Positions 9,585 through 19,488 of a DNA stretch of 64,000 nt are shown here, in pieces. The notes beneath the pieces are model-generated. The model worked only from the letters and a program-made list of their open reading frames with translations, was not told where the DNA came from and searched no databases. The position numbers were made by a program, and so were the translations under genes. The stretch is from Hymenobacter radiodurans (GTDB lineage Bacteria > Bacteroidota > Bacteroidia > Cytophagales > Hymenobacteraceae), in the NCBI RefSeq assembly GCF_004355185.1, contig NZ_CP037922.1, positions 2,383,501-2,447,500 on the forward strand, written 5' to 3'. The stretch's first letter is position 1; each line of letters begins with the position of its first letter.

Positions 9585-10244
9585 TCACTTCTCAATTTCC
9601 TCTACCCGCAGCCCCTTGATTTCCCGGCGCAGCAGCACCACGTTGCGGGCGTACACGATAATGCCTGGCACGTTGCCCAGAATCAGGACGTAATCAATGG
9701 GGCGGCGCAGCACGGCGTAAGCCAGAATAAGCGCCGAGCCAATGAGGCTGACGAGCCAGAAACCCAGCGGCAGCACCGATTCACCCTTGCGTTCGGAATA
9801 CAGCCACTGATACACGAAGCGCAGCAGAAAAATGGTTTGTCCCACCGCGCCCAGCGCCAACACGCCACCCGGAATGCGGTTAGCGAGCATGGTTTGCAGG
9901 CTAAAATAAGCAGTGCCGGACACAAACCAGGCAATAGCTGCTAAGGGAAACGCATATGCCCCCACCCGAAACGCGCCGTGGAGCTTACCCCACTCGCCCA
10001 GCAGCTGCAAGTTGCGGATATAGATGGCGTAGCTGATAAGCTGGGCTGCCAGAATAATCGGGTCGTGGCGGAGCATGCCGTAGAGAATCATCAGAAACGA
10101 CGACACCAGGCTGATTTGCCAGAATAGCACCGGCACCAGCACGCGTTTGGCCCGCTCGCTCTGAATCCATTGCAGAATAATACGGCTCGAAAACAGCAGT
10201 TGGGCAATTAGCCCCACCCCGTACGCGACGATTTCGGTCTTCAT
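9585..10244 (-). CDS. Membrane protein with two lipid-A-synthase N-terminal (LAB_N) domains
   Basis: The 219-residue product consists almost entirely of membrane helices in two repeated halves. Each half has the LAB_N signature of an aromatic-rich helix ending in W followed by Glu/Arg: FSSRIILQWIQSERAKRVLVP in the first and FLLRFVYQWLYSERKGES in the second. This domain precedes LpxB in some proteins but also occurs alone in small membrane proteins next to polyprenyl-phosphate glycosyltransferases. It lies 9 bases downstream of the GT2 gene, so the pair is probably an operon for sugar-lipid formation or flipping. The exact function is unproven. Confidence 0.78.
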   Translation of the reverse strand: MKTEIVAYGVGLIAQLLFSSRIILQWIQSERAKRVLVPVLFWQISLVSSFLMILYGMLRHDPIILAAQLISYAIYIRNLQLLGEWGKLHGAFRVGAYAFPLAAIAWFVSGTAYFSLQTMLANRIPGGVLALGAVGQTIFLLRFVYQWLYSERKGESVLPLGFWLVSLIGSALILAYAVLRRPIDYVLILGNVPGIIVYARNVVLLRREIKGLRVEEIEK

Positions 10245-10253
10245 GCCTTGGGG

Positions 10254-11033
10254 CTAGCCTTCGAGGGTGCGCCCGGCTGGGGCCTGCTGCTGGCGCTGCT
10301 CCTCCCCAATGGCGTAGTTCAGCCAGCGGCTCCTGATCCAGCGGAAGCCGAAGGTATCGACTAGGGGCTTCCAGGCGCGGTTCCAGAGGTTGTATTTGGC
10401 CGTGCCGGCGAAGCGCGGGAAGTGGCGCACGGGCAGCTGCTTTACTTTGCCACCCTGCAATTGCACCAGCGCCCCCAGAAAGCGGTGCATACCGTGGAAG
10501 AGCGGCACGCGGCGGGCGTACTCGATTTTGATGATTTTGAGTGGGCAGCCCGTATCCTGAATGCCGTCGTTGATGAGGGTGCGCCGCACGGTATTGGCTA
10601 CCTTAGAGGACAGTTTTTTGACCAACGTGTCCTGGCGCTTGGCCCGGATGCCATTTACCATGTCGTACTCGGGCAGGAACTCGAAGAACGTCAGAAAGTC
10701 GAGCGGCGTGGTTTGGATGTCGCTGTCGATGTAGCCGATGAGCGTCGTGCGGCAGTGGTCGATGCCGGCTTTGATGGCCGTGCTCAGCCCGCGATTTTGG
10801 GCCAGACTAATGAATTCGTACGGAGTGCCCGCGCGGCAGATGTTGCGCAGCAGGGCCAGGGAACCATCCGTGGAGCCGTCGTTGACAAATAAGACGGTGG
10901 TCGCGACAGGCGTTTGGGCCAGAAATTTATCCATCTCCACCACAAATTGCGGCAGGCTTTCTTCCTCGTTATACACGGGAACAAGCACCGTAAGCGACTG
11001 GGTGGCGAGGTAAGCGGAGGGGGCAGCAGACAT
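10254..11033 (-). CDS. Family 2 glycosyltransferase, polyprenyl-phosphate type
   Basis: The 259-residue protein begins VLVPVYNEEESLP, the usual GT2 nucleotide-sugar start, and contains FVNDGSTDGSL, the DxD-like region GYIDSDIQTTPLDF and FISLAQNRGLSTAIKAG. These features fit dolichyl/undecaprenyl-phosphate mannose or glucose synthases. There are no C-terminal membrane helices. The adjacent LAB_N and ArnT-like genes support a pathway that charges a polyprenyl phosphate with sugar in the cytoplasm and transfers it outside. Confidence 0.85.
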   Translation of the reverse strand: MSAAPSAYLATQSLTVLVPVYNEEESLPQFVVEMDKFLAQTPVATTVLFVNDGSTDGSLALLRNICRAGTPYEFISLAQNRGLSTAIKAGIDHCRTTLIGYIDSDIQTTPLDFLTFFEFLPEYDMVNGIRAKRQDTLVKKLSSKVANTVRRTLINDGIQDTGCPLKIIKIEYARRVPLFHGMHRFLGALVQLQGGKVKQLPVRHFPRFAGTAKYNLWNRAWKPLVDTFGFRWIRSRWLNYAIGEEQRQQQAPAGRTLEG

Positions 11034-11107
11034 AGAAAGGCAGATAAGCGGGGCGCAAGGTAAAAAGGATTTAGCGCCAGCGGCTTGTCAGTAAGGATAA
11101 GGAGCGT

Positions 11108-11130
11108 GAAAAAGCCCCCAGAGTGCTTTT
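11108..11130. repeat. Motif-like A-tract/C-tract/T-tract element
   Basis: The element reads AAAAAGCCCCCAG, then AGTGCTTTTT. The ends (AAAAAGC and GCTTTTT) are complementary and could form a short hairpin. It has five C instead of six. It lies upstream of the GT2 gene, next to a REP-like element. Confidence 0.45.
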
Positions 11131-11141
11131 TAATAGAGACC

Positions 11142-11235
11142 GTCATGCCGAGCGGAGCGAAGCATCTCGCTCGGGGTCGTTGCAGTAGTAACTCAACGTT
11201 CAACACGCGAGATGCTTCGCTGCGCTCCGCATGAC
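11142..11235. repeat. REP-like palindromic repeat, copy 1
   Basis: The left arm begins GTCATGCCGAGCGGAGCGAA and continues GCATCTCGC. The right arm is its near-complement, ending TGCGCTCCGCATGAC. The centre is unrelated. Two further copies with the same arms but different centres occur at 27616-27711 and 28812-28906, and a half copy near 35772. The transcript would fold into a long hairpin. Confidence 0.85.
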
Positions 11236-11276
11236 CGCCTTATAATGGAGACGGACTTATCATTAAATGTAAAGCC

Positions 11277-11920
11277 TTACTCCCGCCGTACTCCCGCCGA
11301 GATCGTGCTGTGCCGCTCGCGTAGTACAGCTACTACATCGTCCAGCGTGAGGCCCGAAGCGGCCAGCAGCACCAGCAGATGGTAGAGCAAGTCGGCGGCT
11401 TCGCCTTTCAAGCCTTCAAAATTGCCCCCCACGGCGTCAATTACCGTTTCTACGGCTTCCTCGCCTACTTTCTGGGCGATTTTGGGCATGCCTTTGCGAA
11501 ACAGCGAGGCTGTGTACGACTTAGGGTCTTCCTCGGGAAGTCGCGGCGGCGCTGCACCAGGCGCTCCAGCTCGGCCAGGAACCCGACCGGGGCGGCGGGA
11601 AGGGCCGTTTGGTCGGGTTGCTCGAAGCAGCTGGTGGTGCCGCGGTGGCAAGTGGGCCCGTCGGGGCGGGCGCGGATGAGGACCGCGTCGCCGTCGCAGT
11701 CGGGGTGCAGACTTACTACGGTGAGGAAGTTGCCGGAGGTTTCGCCCTTGGTCCAGAGGCGGTTTTTGGAGCGCGAGAAAAAGGTCACGCGGCCCTCCTG
11801 TTGGGTTTTGGCTAGCGCCTCCTGGTTCACGTAGCCCAGCATCAGCACCTGGCCCGTCTGGTCGTCCTGCACCACGGCGGGAATTAACCCATCGGGCATT
11901 TTAGCGAAATCGAATGTCAT
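11277..11920 (-). CDS. hisIE: Bifunctional phosphoribosyl-AMP cyclohydrolase / phosphoribosyl-ATP pyrophosphohydrolase (frameshifted)
   Basis: The N-terminal half is HisI, with GYVNQEALAKT, FFSRSKNRLW and the metal-binding region HPDCDGDAVL followed by PTCHRGTTSCF. The C-terminal half is HisE, with KVGEEAVETVIDAV and AADLLYHLLVLL. The frames join near 11535: adding one C restores Asp-Phe-Pro-Glu-Glu-Asp-Pro-Lys-Ser-Tyr-Thr. The corrected length is about 214 residues, normal for HisIE. The start is ATG at 11920. It catalyses steps 2 and 3 of histidine synthesis and is the last gene of the operon. The iterated G6 motif lies in frame at 11417-11431. Confidence 0.92.
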
Positions 11921-11927
11921 ATCTGAT

Positions 11928-12686
11928 TTATAGTCGCACCGGAATCCCATCCTGGCGCAAGTGTTCTTTCAATTCGCGAATGCCGATTTCGCCGAAGTGA
12001 AAAATGCTGGCCGCCAGGCCCGCGTCGGCATGGGCAGTTTGAAATACTTCCGTGAAGTGCTGCTTGCTGCCCGCGCCGCCCGAAGCCACCACCGGCACGG
12101 ATACGGCCCGGCTCACGGCGCCAGTAATGTCCAGCGCGAAGCCATCCTTGGTGCCGTCGTTACTCATGCTGGTGAGCAGAATTTCGCCCGCGCCTCGCTC
12201 AGCGGCTTCCCGGCACCACTGCACGGCGTCGCGGCCAGTGTTGTGGGTGCCGGCGCGGGTGTAGATCTGCCAGCCTTCGGGCTCGTGAAAGCGGGCGTCG
12301 GCGGCTACCACAATGCACTGGGAACCAAAGCGGCGGGCTAGCTCGTCGATCAATTCAGGGCGGTGCAAGGCGGCGGAGTTGATGCTGACTTTATCGGCCC
12401 CGTTCATGAGTAAAGCTTCTACGTCGGCCACGGTGCCGATACCGCCGCCTACGGTAAAGGGAATATCCAGCTCGCGGGCCACGTCGCGCACCAGTGCTAC
12501 CAGCGTGGCGCGCTTCTGGTTGGTGGCCGTGATGTCGAGGAAAACCAGTTCATCGGCGCCCTCGCGGGCGTAGCGGGAAGCCAGGGCCACCGGGTCGCCG
12601 GCGTCGCGCAGGCCCTCGAAGCGCACGCCCTTCACGGTGCGGCCGTCTTTCACGTCGAGGCAGGGAATAATTCGTTTGGTAAGCAT
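11928..12686 (-). CDS. hisF: Imidazole glycerol phosphate synthase subunit HisF
   Basis: The true start is ATG at 12686, giving [20 protein letters not shown], the invariant HisF N-terminus. The protein is a 252-residue TIM barrel with [24 protein letters not shown] and [17 protein letters not shown], including both catalytic Asp residues. With HisH it forms the glutamine-dependent cyclase that makes imidazole glycerol phosphate. It overlaps or abuts hisIE by a few bases and is preceded at 12687-12700 by an iterated-motif copy rather than a typical leader. Confidence 0.95.
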   Translation of the reverse strand: MLTKRIIPCLDVKDGRTVKGVRFEGLRDAGDPVALASRYAREGADELVFLDITATNQKRATLVALVRDVARELDIPFTVGGGIGTVADVEALLMNGADKVSINSAALHRPELIDELARRFGSQCIVVAADARFHEPEGWQIYTRAGTHNTGRDAVQWCREAAERGAGEILLTSMSNDGTKDGFALDITGAVSRAVSVPVVASGGAGSKQHFTEVFQTAHADAGLAASIFHFGEIGIRELKEHLRQDGIPVRL

Positions 12687-12700
12687 CGGGGGGCTTTTTT
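12687..12700. repeat. Iterated G6 motif directly upstream of hisF
   Basis: GGGGGGCTTTTTT on the plus strand begins at the base next to the hisF ATG. On the coding strand the hisF start is therefore preceded by AAAAAAGCCCCCCG, replacing any recognisable ribosome binding site. Confidence 0.7.
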
Positions 12701-12703
12701 GAT

Positions 12704-13153
12704 CTAATTGTTTTCTAACTGGAAATTCACAGGTGGCCACACAAACTCAACATCTTCTCTCGGATTCCAACTACTGAGTCCACCTCCTAACCGATTCAGT
12801 TCAGCTGGCATCATTATAATGCAGAAGCTACAATCACAGTTGTAAGGCTCTTTGAAAGTATTTTTCACCCGCACGCGGAGGGCTGATGAACCATTTGCTT
12901 CGTAACAAAATGCCTCTAGCAATAAATAATAAGCCCACTGCTTGCTATCCTCTCCCATCTGATAAGTAACGGTACTATCTATCAACTGCGGAAAACTCCT
13001 CAATTGCTCTCCAAATTCTATAAACTCATTATCGTAGCCATAGAAATCAAGGGTTGCAGCAGCCTCTCCGTTTGATAGAGAAATTTGAAAATGTAACAGC
13101 CCATCTCCATCATCTAAGCTGAGCCTTTTAATTTCAAATTTGAAGTCATCCAC
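12704..13153 (-). CDS. Hypothetical protein inserted in the his operon
   Basis: This 149-residue acidic protein (starting [18 protein letters not shown]) lies between hisA and hisF and has no resemblance to a histidine enzyme. Its sequence is AT-richer than the flanking genes. It has a predicted mixed alpha/beta character, a CDCSFCIIM stretch and no signal peptide or membrane helix. I do not recognise the family; its size and composition resemble small immunity-type proteins, but that is only an impression. A 23-bp tandem duplication lies immediately upstream at the hisA end. Confidence 0.55.
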   Translation of the reverse strand: MDDFKFEIKRLSLDDGDGLLHFQISLSNGEAAATLDFYGYDNEFIEFGEQLRSFPQLIDSTVTYQMGEDSKQWAYYLLLEAFCYEANGSSALRVRVKNTFKEPYNCDCSFCIIMMPAELNRLGGGLSSWNPREDVEFVWPPVNFQLENN

Positions 13154-13188
13154 TTCCTAACGGTATTTTTTACTTTTTCATCAATACA

Positions 13189-13234
13189 GTATTATAATTA
13201 CAGCAAAGCCTGTATTATAATTACAGCAAAGCCT
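13189..13234. repeat. 23-bp tandem duplication over the hisA stop codon
   Basis: Two perfect, directly adjacent 23-base units (13189-13211 and 13212-13234) each begin GTATTATAATTACAG and end CAAAGCCT. The second copy contains the hisA TAA (complement of TTA at 13221-13223); the first carries a duplicate of that end. Confidence 0.9.
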
Positions 13235-13937
13235 GTAGCTGCTCTAGCGTGATGGTGCCTTCGTACAACGCTTTGCCGATTATGGCGCCGTGCATCCCAC
13301 TACTGGCCAGTACCTCTACGTCCTGCATGGTGGTTACGCCGCCGCTGGCCACGAGCTGGGCCTGCGGATATTGCTGACGTAGCTCCTGATACATAGGCAG
13401 CGAGGGGCCTTGCAGCTTACCATCCTTGCTCACATCGGTGCAGATAAAGGTGGTGGCGCCGGCCTCCAGGTATTCCCCGATAAACGCGCTTAGCGTCCAC
13501 TCCGACTGGTCGGCCCAAGCGTTGATGGCAATGTGATTATGGCGAAAATCAGCCCCCACAATAATTTTATCGGCTCCGAACGTGGTCAGCCAGCGCTGCA
13601 CCACGCCGGGCTCGCGGACGGCAATGCTGCCGGCCGTAATCTGCGCCGCGCCCGCATCGAAGGCCTGCCGGACTGATTGTTCGCTTTGCAGCCCACCACC
13701 GAAGTCGATGTGCAGCTGGGTGTGGCGCGCAATTTTCTCCAGCACCGGCAGATTAACCGGATGCCGCGCCCGCGCCCCATCCAGATCCACCAGGTGCAGC
13801 CGACGCACGCCCTGTTGCTCGAAGCGCTGCGCCACGGCCAGCGGATCGGCGTCGTAGGTGGTTTGCTGCGCGAAGTCGCCTTCGGTAAGGCGGACGCACT
13901 GCCCATTAATGAGGTCGATGGCGGGGATAATATGCAT
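13221..13937 (-). CDS. hisA: Phosphoribosylformimino-AICAR ribotide isomerase HisA
   Basis: The start is ATG at 13937 (MHIIPAIDLINGQCVRL). The 238-residue TIM barrel contains LHLVDLDGAR, HIDFGGGLQSEQSVRQA, FICTDVSKDGKLQGPS and ASGGVTTMQDVEVL, matching HisA with catalytic Asp residues at the N- and C-terminal halves. It performs step 4 of histidine synthesis. It lies about 100 bases downstream of hisH. The stop codon lies in a 23-bp tandem duplication. Confidence 0.95.
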   Translation of the reverse strand: MHIIPAIDLINGQCVRLTEGDFAQQTTYDADPLAVAQRFEQQGVRRLHLVDLDGARARHPVNLPVLEKIARHTQLHIDFGGGLQSEQSVRQAFDAGAAQITAGSIAVREPGVVQRWLTTFGADKIIVGADFRHNHIAINAWADQSEWTLSAFIGEYLEAGATTFICTDVSKDGKLQGPSLPMYQELRQQYPQAQLVASGGVTTMQDVEVLASSGMHGAIIGKALYEGTITLEQLQALL

Positions 13938-14042
13938 AAGCGATGGGGTATAAGTAAGCGTCGGGTTCGTGTGTCTGCGTCGTTGTGGTCGCACAACTGC
14001 GGCTTGCTGGGCCAGCAAATCGAACGGAGACTCACTTGAAGG

Positions 14043-14630
14043 TTAGAGTTGCAGGAAGTTTTCCAGAATACGGGTGCCAACCGGACCGCTTTTTTCGGTG
14101 TGAAACTGGACCGCGTAAAAGTTCTTGTGCTGCACGGCCGCACTAAAAGGCGTGGGATACTCCGCCTCGGCTATGGTATAGTCACCCACTGGCGCGTAGT
14201 AGCTATGCACGAAGTATACGTAGTCCTCCGCGCCCAGGCCGGCAAAGAGCGGTGACTGGAGTCGCTGCAACGTGTTCCAGCCCATGTGCGGGACTTTATA
14301 CTCGGGCAGCGTGGGAAAGCGCTTGACCTCGAAGGGTAATATACCAAGTAAGGTCGCGTCGTTCTCCTCACTGTGTGTACCAAGCAGTTGCATACCCAGA
14401 CATACCCCCAAAAATGGTTGGGTCAGACTAGGTAGTAATTTATCCAGTCCTTGTACCCGAAGCTCACGCATGGCAGAGGCGGCTTCACCCTCGCCTGGGA
14501 AAATAATCTTATCGGCCCGCTGTATGACTTCGGGGTCAGCCGTAAGGGTTGGGTGGCATCCTAAGCGCTCTAACGCGAACAACACCGACTGCACATTACC
14601 ACCTTTATAATCAATGACTGCTATTTCCAT
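14043..14630 (-). CDS. hisH: Imidazole glycerol phosphate synthase glutaminase subunit HisH
   Basis: This is a class I glutamine amidotransferase of 195 residues. The nucleophile Cys lies in GVCLGMQLLG and the His/Glu pair in AVQFHTEKSG. The opening MEIAVIDYKGGNVQSV is typical. It supplies ammonia to HisF. It is separated from hisB by 166 bases that include a perfect hairpin. Confidence 0.95.
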   Translation of the reverse strand: MEIAVIDYKGGNVQSVLFALERLGCHPTLTADPEVIQRADKIIFPGEGEAASAMRELRVQGLDKLLPSLTQPFLGVCLGMQLLGTHSEENDATLLGILPFEVKRFPTLPEYKVPHMGWNTLQRLQSPLFAGLGAEDYVYFVHSYYAPVGDYTIAEAEYPTPFSAAVQHKNFYAVQFHTEKSGPVGTRILENFLQL

Positions 14631-14766
14631 TTGAGTATTTTCAAACGATACCCATTTGTTTACACATTTGGTTTATCGCCTATTGCGCTGTGACACAGAC
14701 TTTAATTCCTCGCTTATTTTCATTGGCAGAGCCCTTCGCTGAGCTAATCACCCAACCAGCTACCAT

Positions 14767-14794
14767 TTACCCATTTGTTTTAACAAATGGGTAA
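14767..14794. terminator. Hairpin between hisB and hisH
   Basis: TTACCCATTTGTT and AACAAATGGGTAA form a perfect 13-bp stem with a two-base spacer, just after the hisB stop. A second ACCCATTTGTTT copy occurs near 14652. There is no strong T-run after it in the transcribed direction. It may be a processing or stability element rather than a terminator. Confidence 0.5.
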
Positions 14795-14796
14795 TC

Positions 14797-15897
14797 CTAC
14801 AGAACCCCCTTAGTACTCGGGATTTCCATTTTGGAGGCATCACGAACCAGAGCCATCTTCATCGCTTTAGCAACAGCCTTAAATATGGATTCGATTTTAT
14901 GGTGTTCATTATCGCCGGCACACTGAATATTGAGGTTGCAGCGGGCTCCATCGGAGAAGCTTTTGAAGAAGTGAAAGAACATTTCGGTGGGCATATCCCC
15001 TACCCTCTCACGTTTAAACTCAGCATCCCAGACTAGCCATGGACGGCCCGAAAAGTCTATAGCGGCTTGTGCTAACGAGTCGTCCATGGGTAGTAAAAAA
15101 CCGTAACGGGCGAGGCCGCGCTTGTCGCCGAGTGCTTGGGCAAAGGCTTCACCGAGAGCCAACGCCGTGTCTTCAATAGTGTGGTGCTCGTCGATGTGCA
15201 AGTCGCCTTGTACTTCGATTTTCATATCGACACCTGAGTGTTTGCTAAGCTGATCGAGCATGTGGTCAAAAAATCCGAGGCCGGTGTGCATACTGGGTCG
15301 CCCCTGCCCATCGAGGTTTAGCTCAACGCGAATTTTGGTTTCGTTCGTGTCGCGCTGCACGAGGGCCGTGCGAGCCGGCAGTCGGAGGAAGCGATAGATT
15401 TCATCCCAGCTCAGTGTGGTGAGAGCGGCGCGCTCGTCGGCTTGCTCGCGAAGCAGGATTGATTGGCACCCCAGATTTTGGGCCAGTTCGACATCCGTGA
15501 GCCGGTCGCCGATGACAAAAGAATTTTGGAGGTCGTAACCGCTGCTGTCACCTAGATACTGAGCGAGCATACCGATACCAGGTTTGCGGGTGGGCAGTTT
15601 TTCGTGGGGAAAGCTGCGGTCGATGTGTTCGCGGGCAAACTCCACTCCTTCTCCCCGCAAAATATCGAGCATGAGATTATGGGCGGGCCAAAATGTCTCC
15701 TCGGGAAAACTGGCGGTGCCGAGGCCATCCTGGTTGCTGACCAGCACCAGCTCGTAGTTCAGTTCGCGGGCAATGCGAGCGAGATTGGTGATAGAGCCGG
15801 GCAGAAACTGAAACTTCTCCAAGGAGTCAATCTGAAAATCCGTGGGCGGCTCGATAAGGATGGTACCGTCGCGGTCAATGAAGAGTACTTTTTTCAT
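14797..15897 (-). CDS. hisB: Bifunctional histidinol-phosphatase / imidazoleglycerol-phosphate dehydratase HisB
   Basis: This 366-residue protein has an N-terminal HAD phosphatase ([32 protein letters not shown]; residues 1-165) and a C-terminal IGP dehydratase ([44 protein letters not shown]; residues about 175-366), with the metal-binding His clusters intact. The two-domain form carries steps 6 and 8 of histidine synthesis. Confidence 0.96.
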   Translation of the reverse strand: MKKVLFIDRDGTILIEPPTDFQIDSLEKFQFLPGSITNLARIARELNYELVLVSNQDGLGTASFPEETFWPAHNLMLDILRGEGVEFAREHIDRSFPHEKLPTRKPGIGMLAQYLGDSSGYDLQNSFVIGDRLTDVELAQNLGCQSILLREQADERAALTTLSWDEIYRFLRLPARTALVQRDTNETKIRVELNLDGQGRPSMHTGLGFFDHMLDQLSKHSGVDMKIEVQGDLHIDEHHTIEDTALALGEAFAQALGDKRGLARYGFLLPMDDSLAQAAIDFSGRPWLVWDAEFKRERVGDMPTEMFFHFFKSFSDGARCNLNIQCAGDNEHHKIESIFKAVAKAMKMALVRDASKMEIPSTKGVL

Positions 15898-15993
15898 GAG
15901 AGGAGAAATAACATCAAGTGTTGACGGCTTCTGCCGCGCGCAAGTTGATGCATCGTTGCTGGGAGTAAAAAAGCCCCCTAATGGATTTTTACT

Positions 15994-17045
15994 TTAGTAC
16001 GTGAACTCTCGCAGCGCCGCGAGTAGCTGCTCGTTTTCGGCGGGCGTACCGACGGTGAGGCGGAGCGTGCCGGCGCAACCGGGCTGCGTGGTACGGTTGC
16101 GCACGACAATACCGCGTGCCAATAAGTAGTCGTACACGGCGGTAGCATCGGGCCGGAAGCGAACCAGCAGGAAATTAGCATCGGAAGGGAATACCTCGTC
16201 TACAATTTCTACCGCTGGCAGGCGCTCGGCCAGCCACTGACGGCCCACCAGCAAGTCGTTGCGCAAATTGTCAAAATGCCCCCCAGCCGCCAACGCCGCC
16301 AGCGCATGTTGCTGCGTGGCTTCCGACACATTATAAGGAGGCTTGATTTTATTGAGGTAACCAATAATTTCCGGCGAGGCGAAGGCCATGCCCAGGCGCA
16401 GCCCGGCCAGGCCCCAGGCTTTGGAGAAGGTCTGCAGAATTACCAGATTCGGAAACTCGGCCAGGCGCGTGGTCCAGCTGGGCGCGGAGGCGAAGTCAGC
16501 GTAGGCTTCATCCACCACGACTAAGCCGCGAAAGCCGCGTAAGATTTCCTCGATGGCAGCAGCGTGCAGCAGATTACCGGTCGGGTTATTGGGCGAACAA
16601 ACAAAAACTAGTTTGGCGTCGGAGGCAATGATGCCGGCCACGATTTCATTGGAAAGCTGAAAGTCGGCGGTCAGCGGCAGACGCTGAATGGCCACATCAT
16701 TCAGGTTGGCGGCCACCTCGTACATGCCGTAAGTGGGGGGCAAAATCAGGATGCTATCCTTACCCGGAACGCAGGTGAGGCGCACGAGCAGATCGATGGC
16801 TTCATCGGAGCCGTTCCCGAGGAAAATTTGCCCCCGGATACGTGTTTCATTTTTGCCAACTCCGCTTTCACGGCGCGCTGCTGCGGATCGGGGTAGCGGT
16901 TGAAGGTGGCAGGGCCGGCGCTGCCGAGGCTGTTTTCGTTGGCGTCGAGCATGACCTGTGCGTCGCCCTGAAACTCATCACGCGCCGAAGAGTAAGGTTT
17001 CATTGCCCGAATATTGGGGCGAACAAGGCTTTCTAAATCGAACAT
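15994..17045 (-). CDS. hisC: Histidinol-phosphate aminotransferase HisC (frameshifted)
   Basis: This fold-type I PLP enzyme has the catalytic Lys in [23 protein letters not shown] and [10 protein letters not shown]. The reading frame breaks at 16831-16835, where the iterated motif has five C. Adding the sixth base restores [14 protein letters not shown], the conserved PLP-phosphate-binding region. The corrected length is about 350 residues. It catalyses step 7 of histidine synthesis. Other motif copies in this gene are intact (16273-16286 and 16734-16745). Confidence 0.93.
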
Positions 17046-17101
17046 GTTCCTGTTTTGATTACAAGTTCTATGAAGTTGACTTTCATATAACTTGGTGATT
17101 T

Positions 17102-18390
17102 TTATTGACCCAAGCTTTCTAACCGCAGCGTAACCGCACGGGCGTGGGCGTGCAGTCCTTCGGCCTCGGCCATTGTCTCGACTATGGGGCCCACGTTGCG
17201 CAGGCCTTCGGTGGTGAGGCGCTGAAAGGTGATTTTTTTCAGGAAGGAATCGAGCGAAACGCCGCTGTAGTTGCGGGCGTAGCCGTTGGTGGGCAGCGTA
17301 TGATTGGTACCCGAGGCATAGTCGCCGGCGGCTTCGGGCGTGAGATGACCCAGAAAAACCGATCCGGCGCTGGTGACGCCCACGCTATATTGCTCGGCGC
17401 CCTCCACGGCCAGAATTAAGTGCTCGGGCGCGTATTGGTTGGAGAAATACAGCATTTCCTCGGGCGTACGCAGCAAAATGGCGCGACTTTCCTGCAAGGC
17501 CAGAGCAGCCACTTCGCGCCGCGGCAGCGTAGCCAGCTGGCGTTCCACTTCCTCCGTAACGGCCGCCAATACCGTATCGGAAGTGGTGAGCAGCAACACT
17601 TGGGAATCGGGGCCGTGCTCGGCCTGGCTGAGCAAATCGGCGGCGACGAAGGCCGGGTTGGCGGATGAATCGGCAATAACCAGCACTTCCGATGGGCCTG
17701 CGGGCATATCAATAGCGACGCCGTAGCGGGTCGCCAATTGCTTGGCGGCCGTGACGTAGCGGTTGCCGGGACCAAAGATTTTGTCAACGCCCGGCACGCT
17801 TTCCGTCCCCCGGATAAAGCGGCAATAGCTTGCGCGCCACCCGCTTTAATGATTGTTGTGATTCCTAACAGCTGGGCCGTAAACAGAATAATGGGGTTCA
17901 CAGAGCCATCCGACGCGGGCGGCGTGCACAGCACAATCTCGGGGCATTCGGCCAAGCGGGCGGGCACGCCCAGCATCAGTAAGGTGCTGAACAGCGGCGC
18001 CGAACCGCCGGGAATATATAAGCCCACCCGCTGCACGGGCACTGCCCGACGCCAGCATTCAACGCCTGGCATGGTTTCAACGCGCTCTTCAACCGGACGC
18101 TGAAGGGTGTGAAACGTGACCAGATTGGCATGCGCTTGCCGAATAGCGGATTGGAGCGCAAACGGCACCTGTGCGGTCGACGCGGCCAATTCTTCGGGCC
18201 GGACGCGCAAATCGGTGAGCGTGGCCCCATCGAATCGAGCGCCATACTCGCGTAGAGCTTCGTCGCCGCGCTGGCGCACATCTTCGAAAATAAGGCGCAC
18301 GCGTTCTTCCAGTTCGCGGGCCTCGCCAGCGGCGGCGCGCTGCTGCAAAGCCGGCCACTCGGCCATGTCAGGATAGCGGATGAGTTGCAT
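17102..18390 (-). CDS. hisD: Histidinol dehydrogenase HisD (frameshifted)
   Basis: The N-terminal frame starts [12 protein letters not shown] and carries [17 protein letters not shown]. The C-terminal frame carries [42 protein letters not shown] and [10 protein letters not shown], the zinc and NAD site residues of HisD. The frames join near 17805-17812; one extra base in the C/G run restores [10 protein letters not shown]. The corrected length is about 429 residues. It oxidises histidinol to histidine. This break is in a GC run but not in the iterated motif. Confidence 0.93.
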
Positions 18391-18398
18391 GTTACAAT

Positions 18399-18446
18399 GG
18401 GTGAATGGGTGAATGGGTGAATGGGTGAATGAGTGGATGGGTGAAT
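18399..18446. repeat. Octamer repeat GGGTGAAT between hisG and hisD
   Basis: Six consecutive 8-base units are present, five GGGTGAAT and one variant GAGTGGAT (18431-18438). A partly complementary ATTCACTCATTC-rich stretch follows at about 18459-18498, ending CACCCATTG, so the hisG-hisD spacer could fold into a long imperfect hairpin. Confidence 0.85.
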
Positions 18447-18500
18447 GTTTGTCGTTTTAATATTCACTCATTCAGCCATTCACTCATTCCACCCATTGAT

Positions 18501-19350
18501 TTAACTAATCATTTTTTCAATGGGCAGTACCAGAATGCCTTCGGCGCCAACGGCCTTGAGCTGGCCGGTGATGTGCCAGAAGTCATCCTCATTTACCACT
18601 GATTGCACCGAAACCCACCCTTCCTCGGCTAAAGGCGTGACCGTCGGTGACTTAATGCCCGGCAACAGAGCAAAAACAGACTCTAGAGCACTCTGGGGGC
18701 ATTTAGGATAATGTACTTGTTGCGGCGCGCCCGACGCACGGCCTGCATGCGAAAGCGCAGCTGGTCCAAAATCTCCTGCTTTTCGGCCGACAGATGTTGG
18801 GTAGCAATCAGAACCGCTTCGGAGCGAAATACCGTTTCTACCTCGCGCAAACCATTACCGAGTAGCGTGGAGCCCGAGGAGACGATATCGCAGATGGCAT
18901 CGGCCAGGCCAATGCTAGGAGCAATTTCTACGGAACCGCTTATGGTGTGCAATTGAGCCTGCACGCCTTCGCCGGCCAGGTAGCGGCCCAGAATCGCGGG
19001 ATACGACGTGGCAATGTTCAGCCCCTGCAAGTCGGCTACCGACTTGTAATTTGCCCCCGAGGAATGGCCAACGACAGGCGGCACTTGCTGAAGCCCAAAG
19101 CTTCTACTTCCAGCTCGGGGTGGCCAGCTTCCACCAACACATTTTGGCCTACGATGCCTAGATCAGCCACGCCGTCCTGGACATAGCCGGGAATGTCGTC
19201 GTCGCGCAAAAACAGGATTTCGAGGGGGAAATTGGTGGCTTCGGTCTTGAGCTTATAGGTGCTGCTGACGAAGGAAATACCGCACTCACGAATCAGATTG
19301 AGAGAATCTTCACTGAGGCGGCCTGACTTCTGGATGGCCAGACGAATCAT
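18501..19350 (-). CDS. hisG: ATP phosphoribosyltransferase HisG, long form (two frameshifts)
   Basis: Three frames together give a normal 283-residue long-form HisG. The first has MIRLAIQKSGRLSEDSLNL and LGIVGQNVLVEAG. The second has the PRPP-binding part DAICDIVSSGSTLLGNGL. The third is the ACT-like regulatory domain, with LPGIKSPTVTPLAEEGW and ending LPIEKMIS. The two joins are at 19054-19058 (C5) and 18695-18699 (G5), both collapsed copies of the iterated motif; one added base at each restores the frame. It is the committed, histidine-inhibited first step and the first gene of the operon. Confidence 0.93.
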
Positions 19351-19488
19351 GGGGTCAAATAAAAATGGAGAATGGGAAAGCCGGACTAGACGCGGGGCCG
19401 AAATCGTACTTCTCTGAACAGAACCACGAAAGCCGGGAAATGGCTACAACGTGGTTGAAAATCGGGCAGAAAAGGCCAAAACGACCAG

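Noticed and set aside
18396..18498. A CRISPR array in the hisG-hisD spacer
   Set aside because: The repeats are 8 bases, contiguous and without spacers, so this is a simple tandem repeat.
15994..19350. hisC, hisD, hisG (and hisIE at 11277) as pseudogenes
   Set aside because: Every break is one missing base, the flanking protein is fully conserved, and several breaks in one operon under selection point to base-calling error instead of decay.
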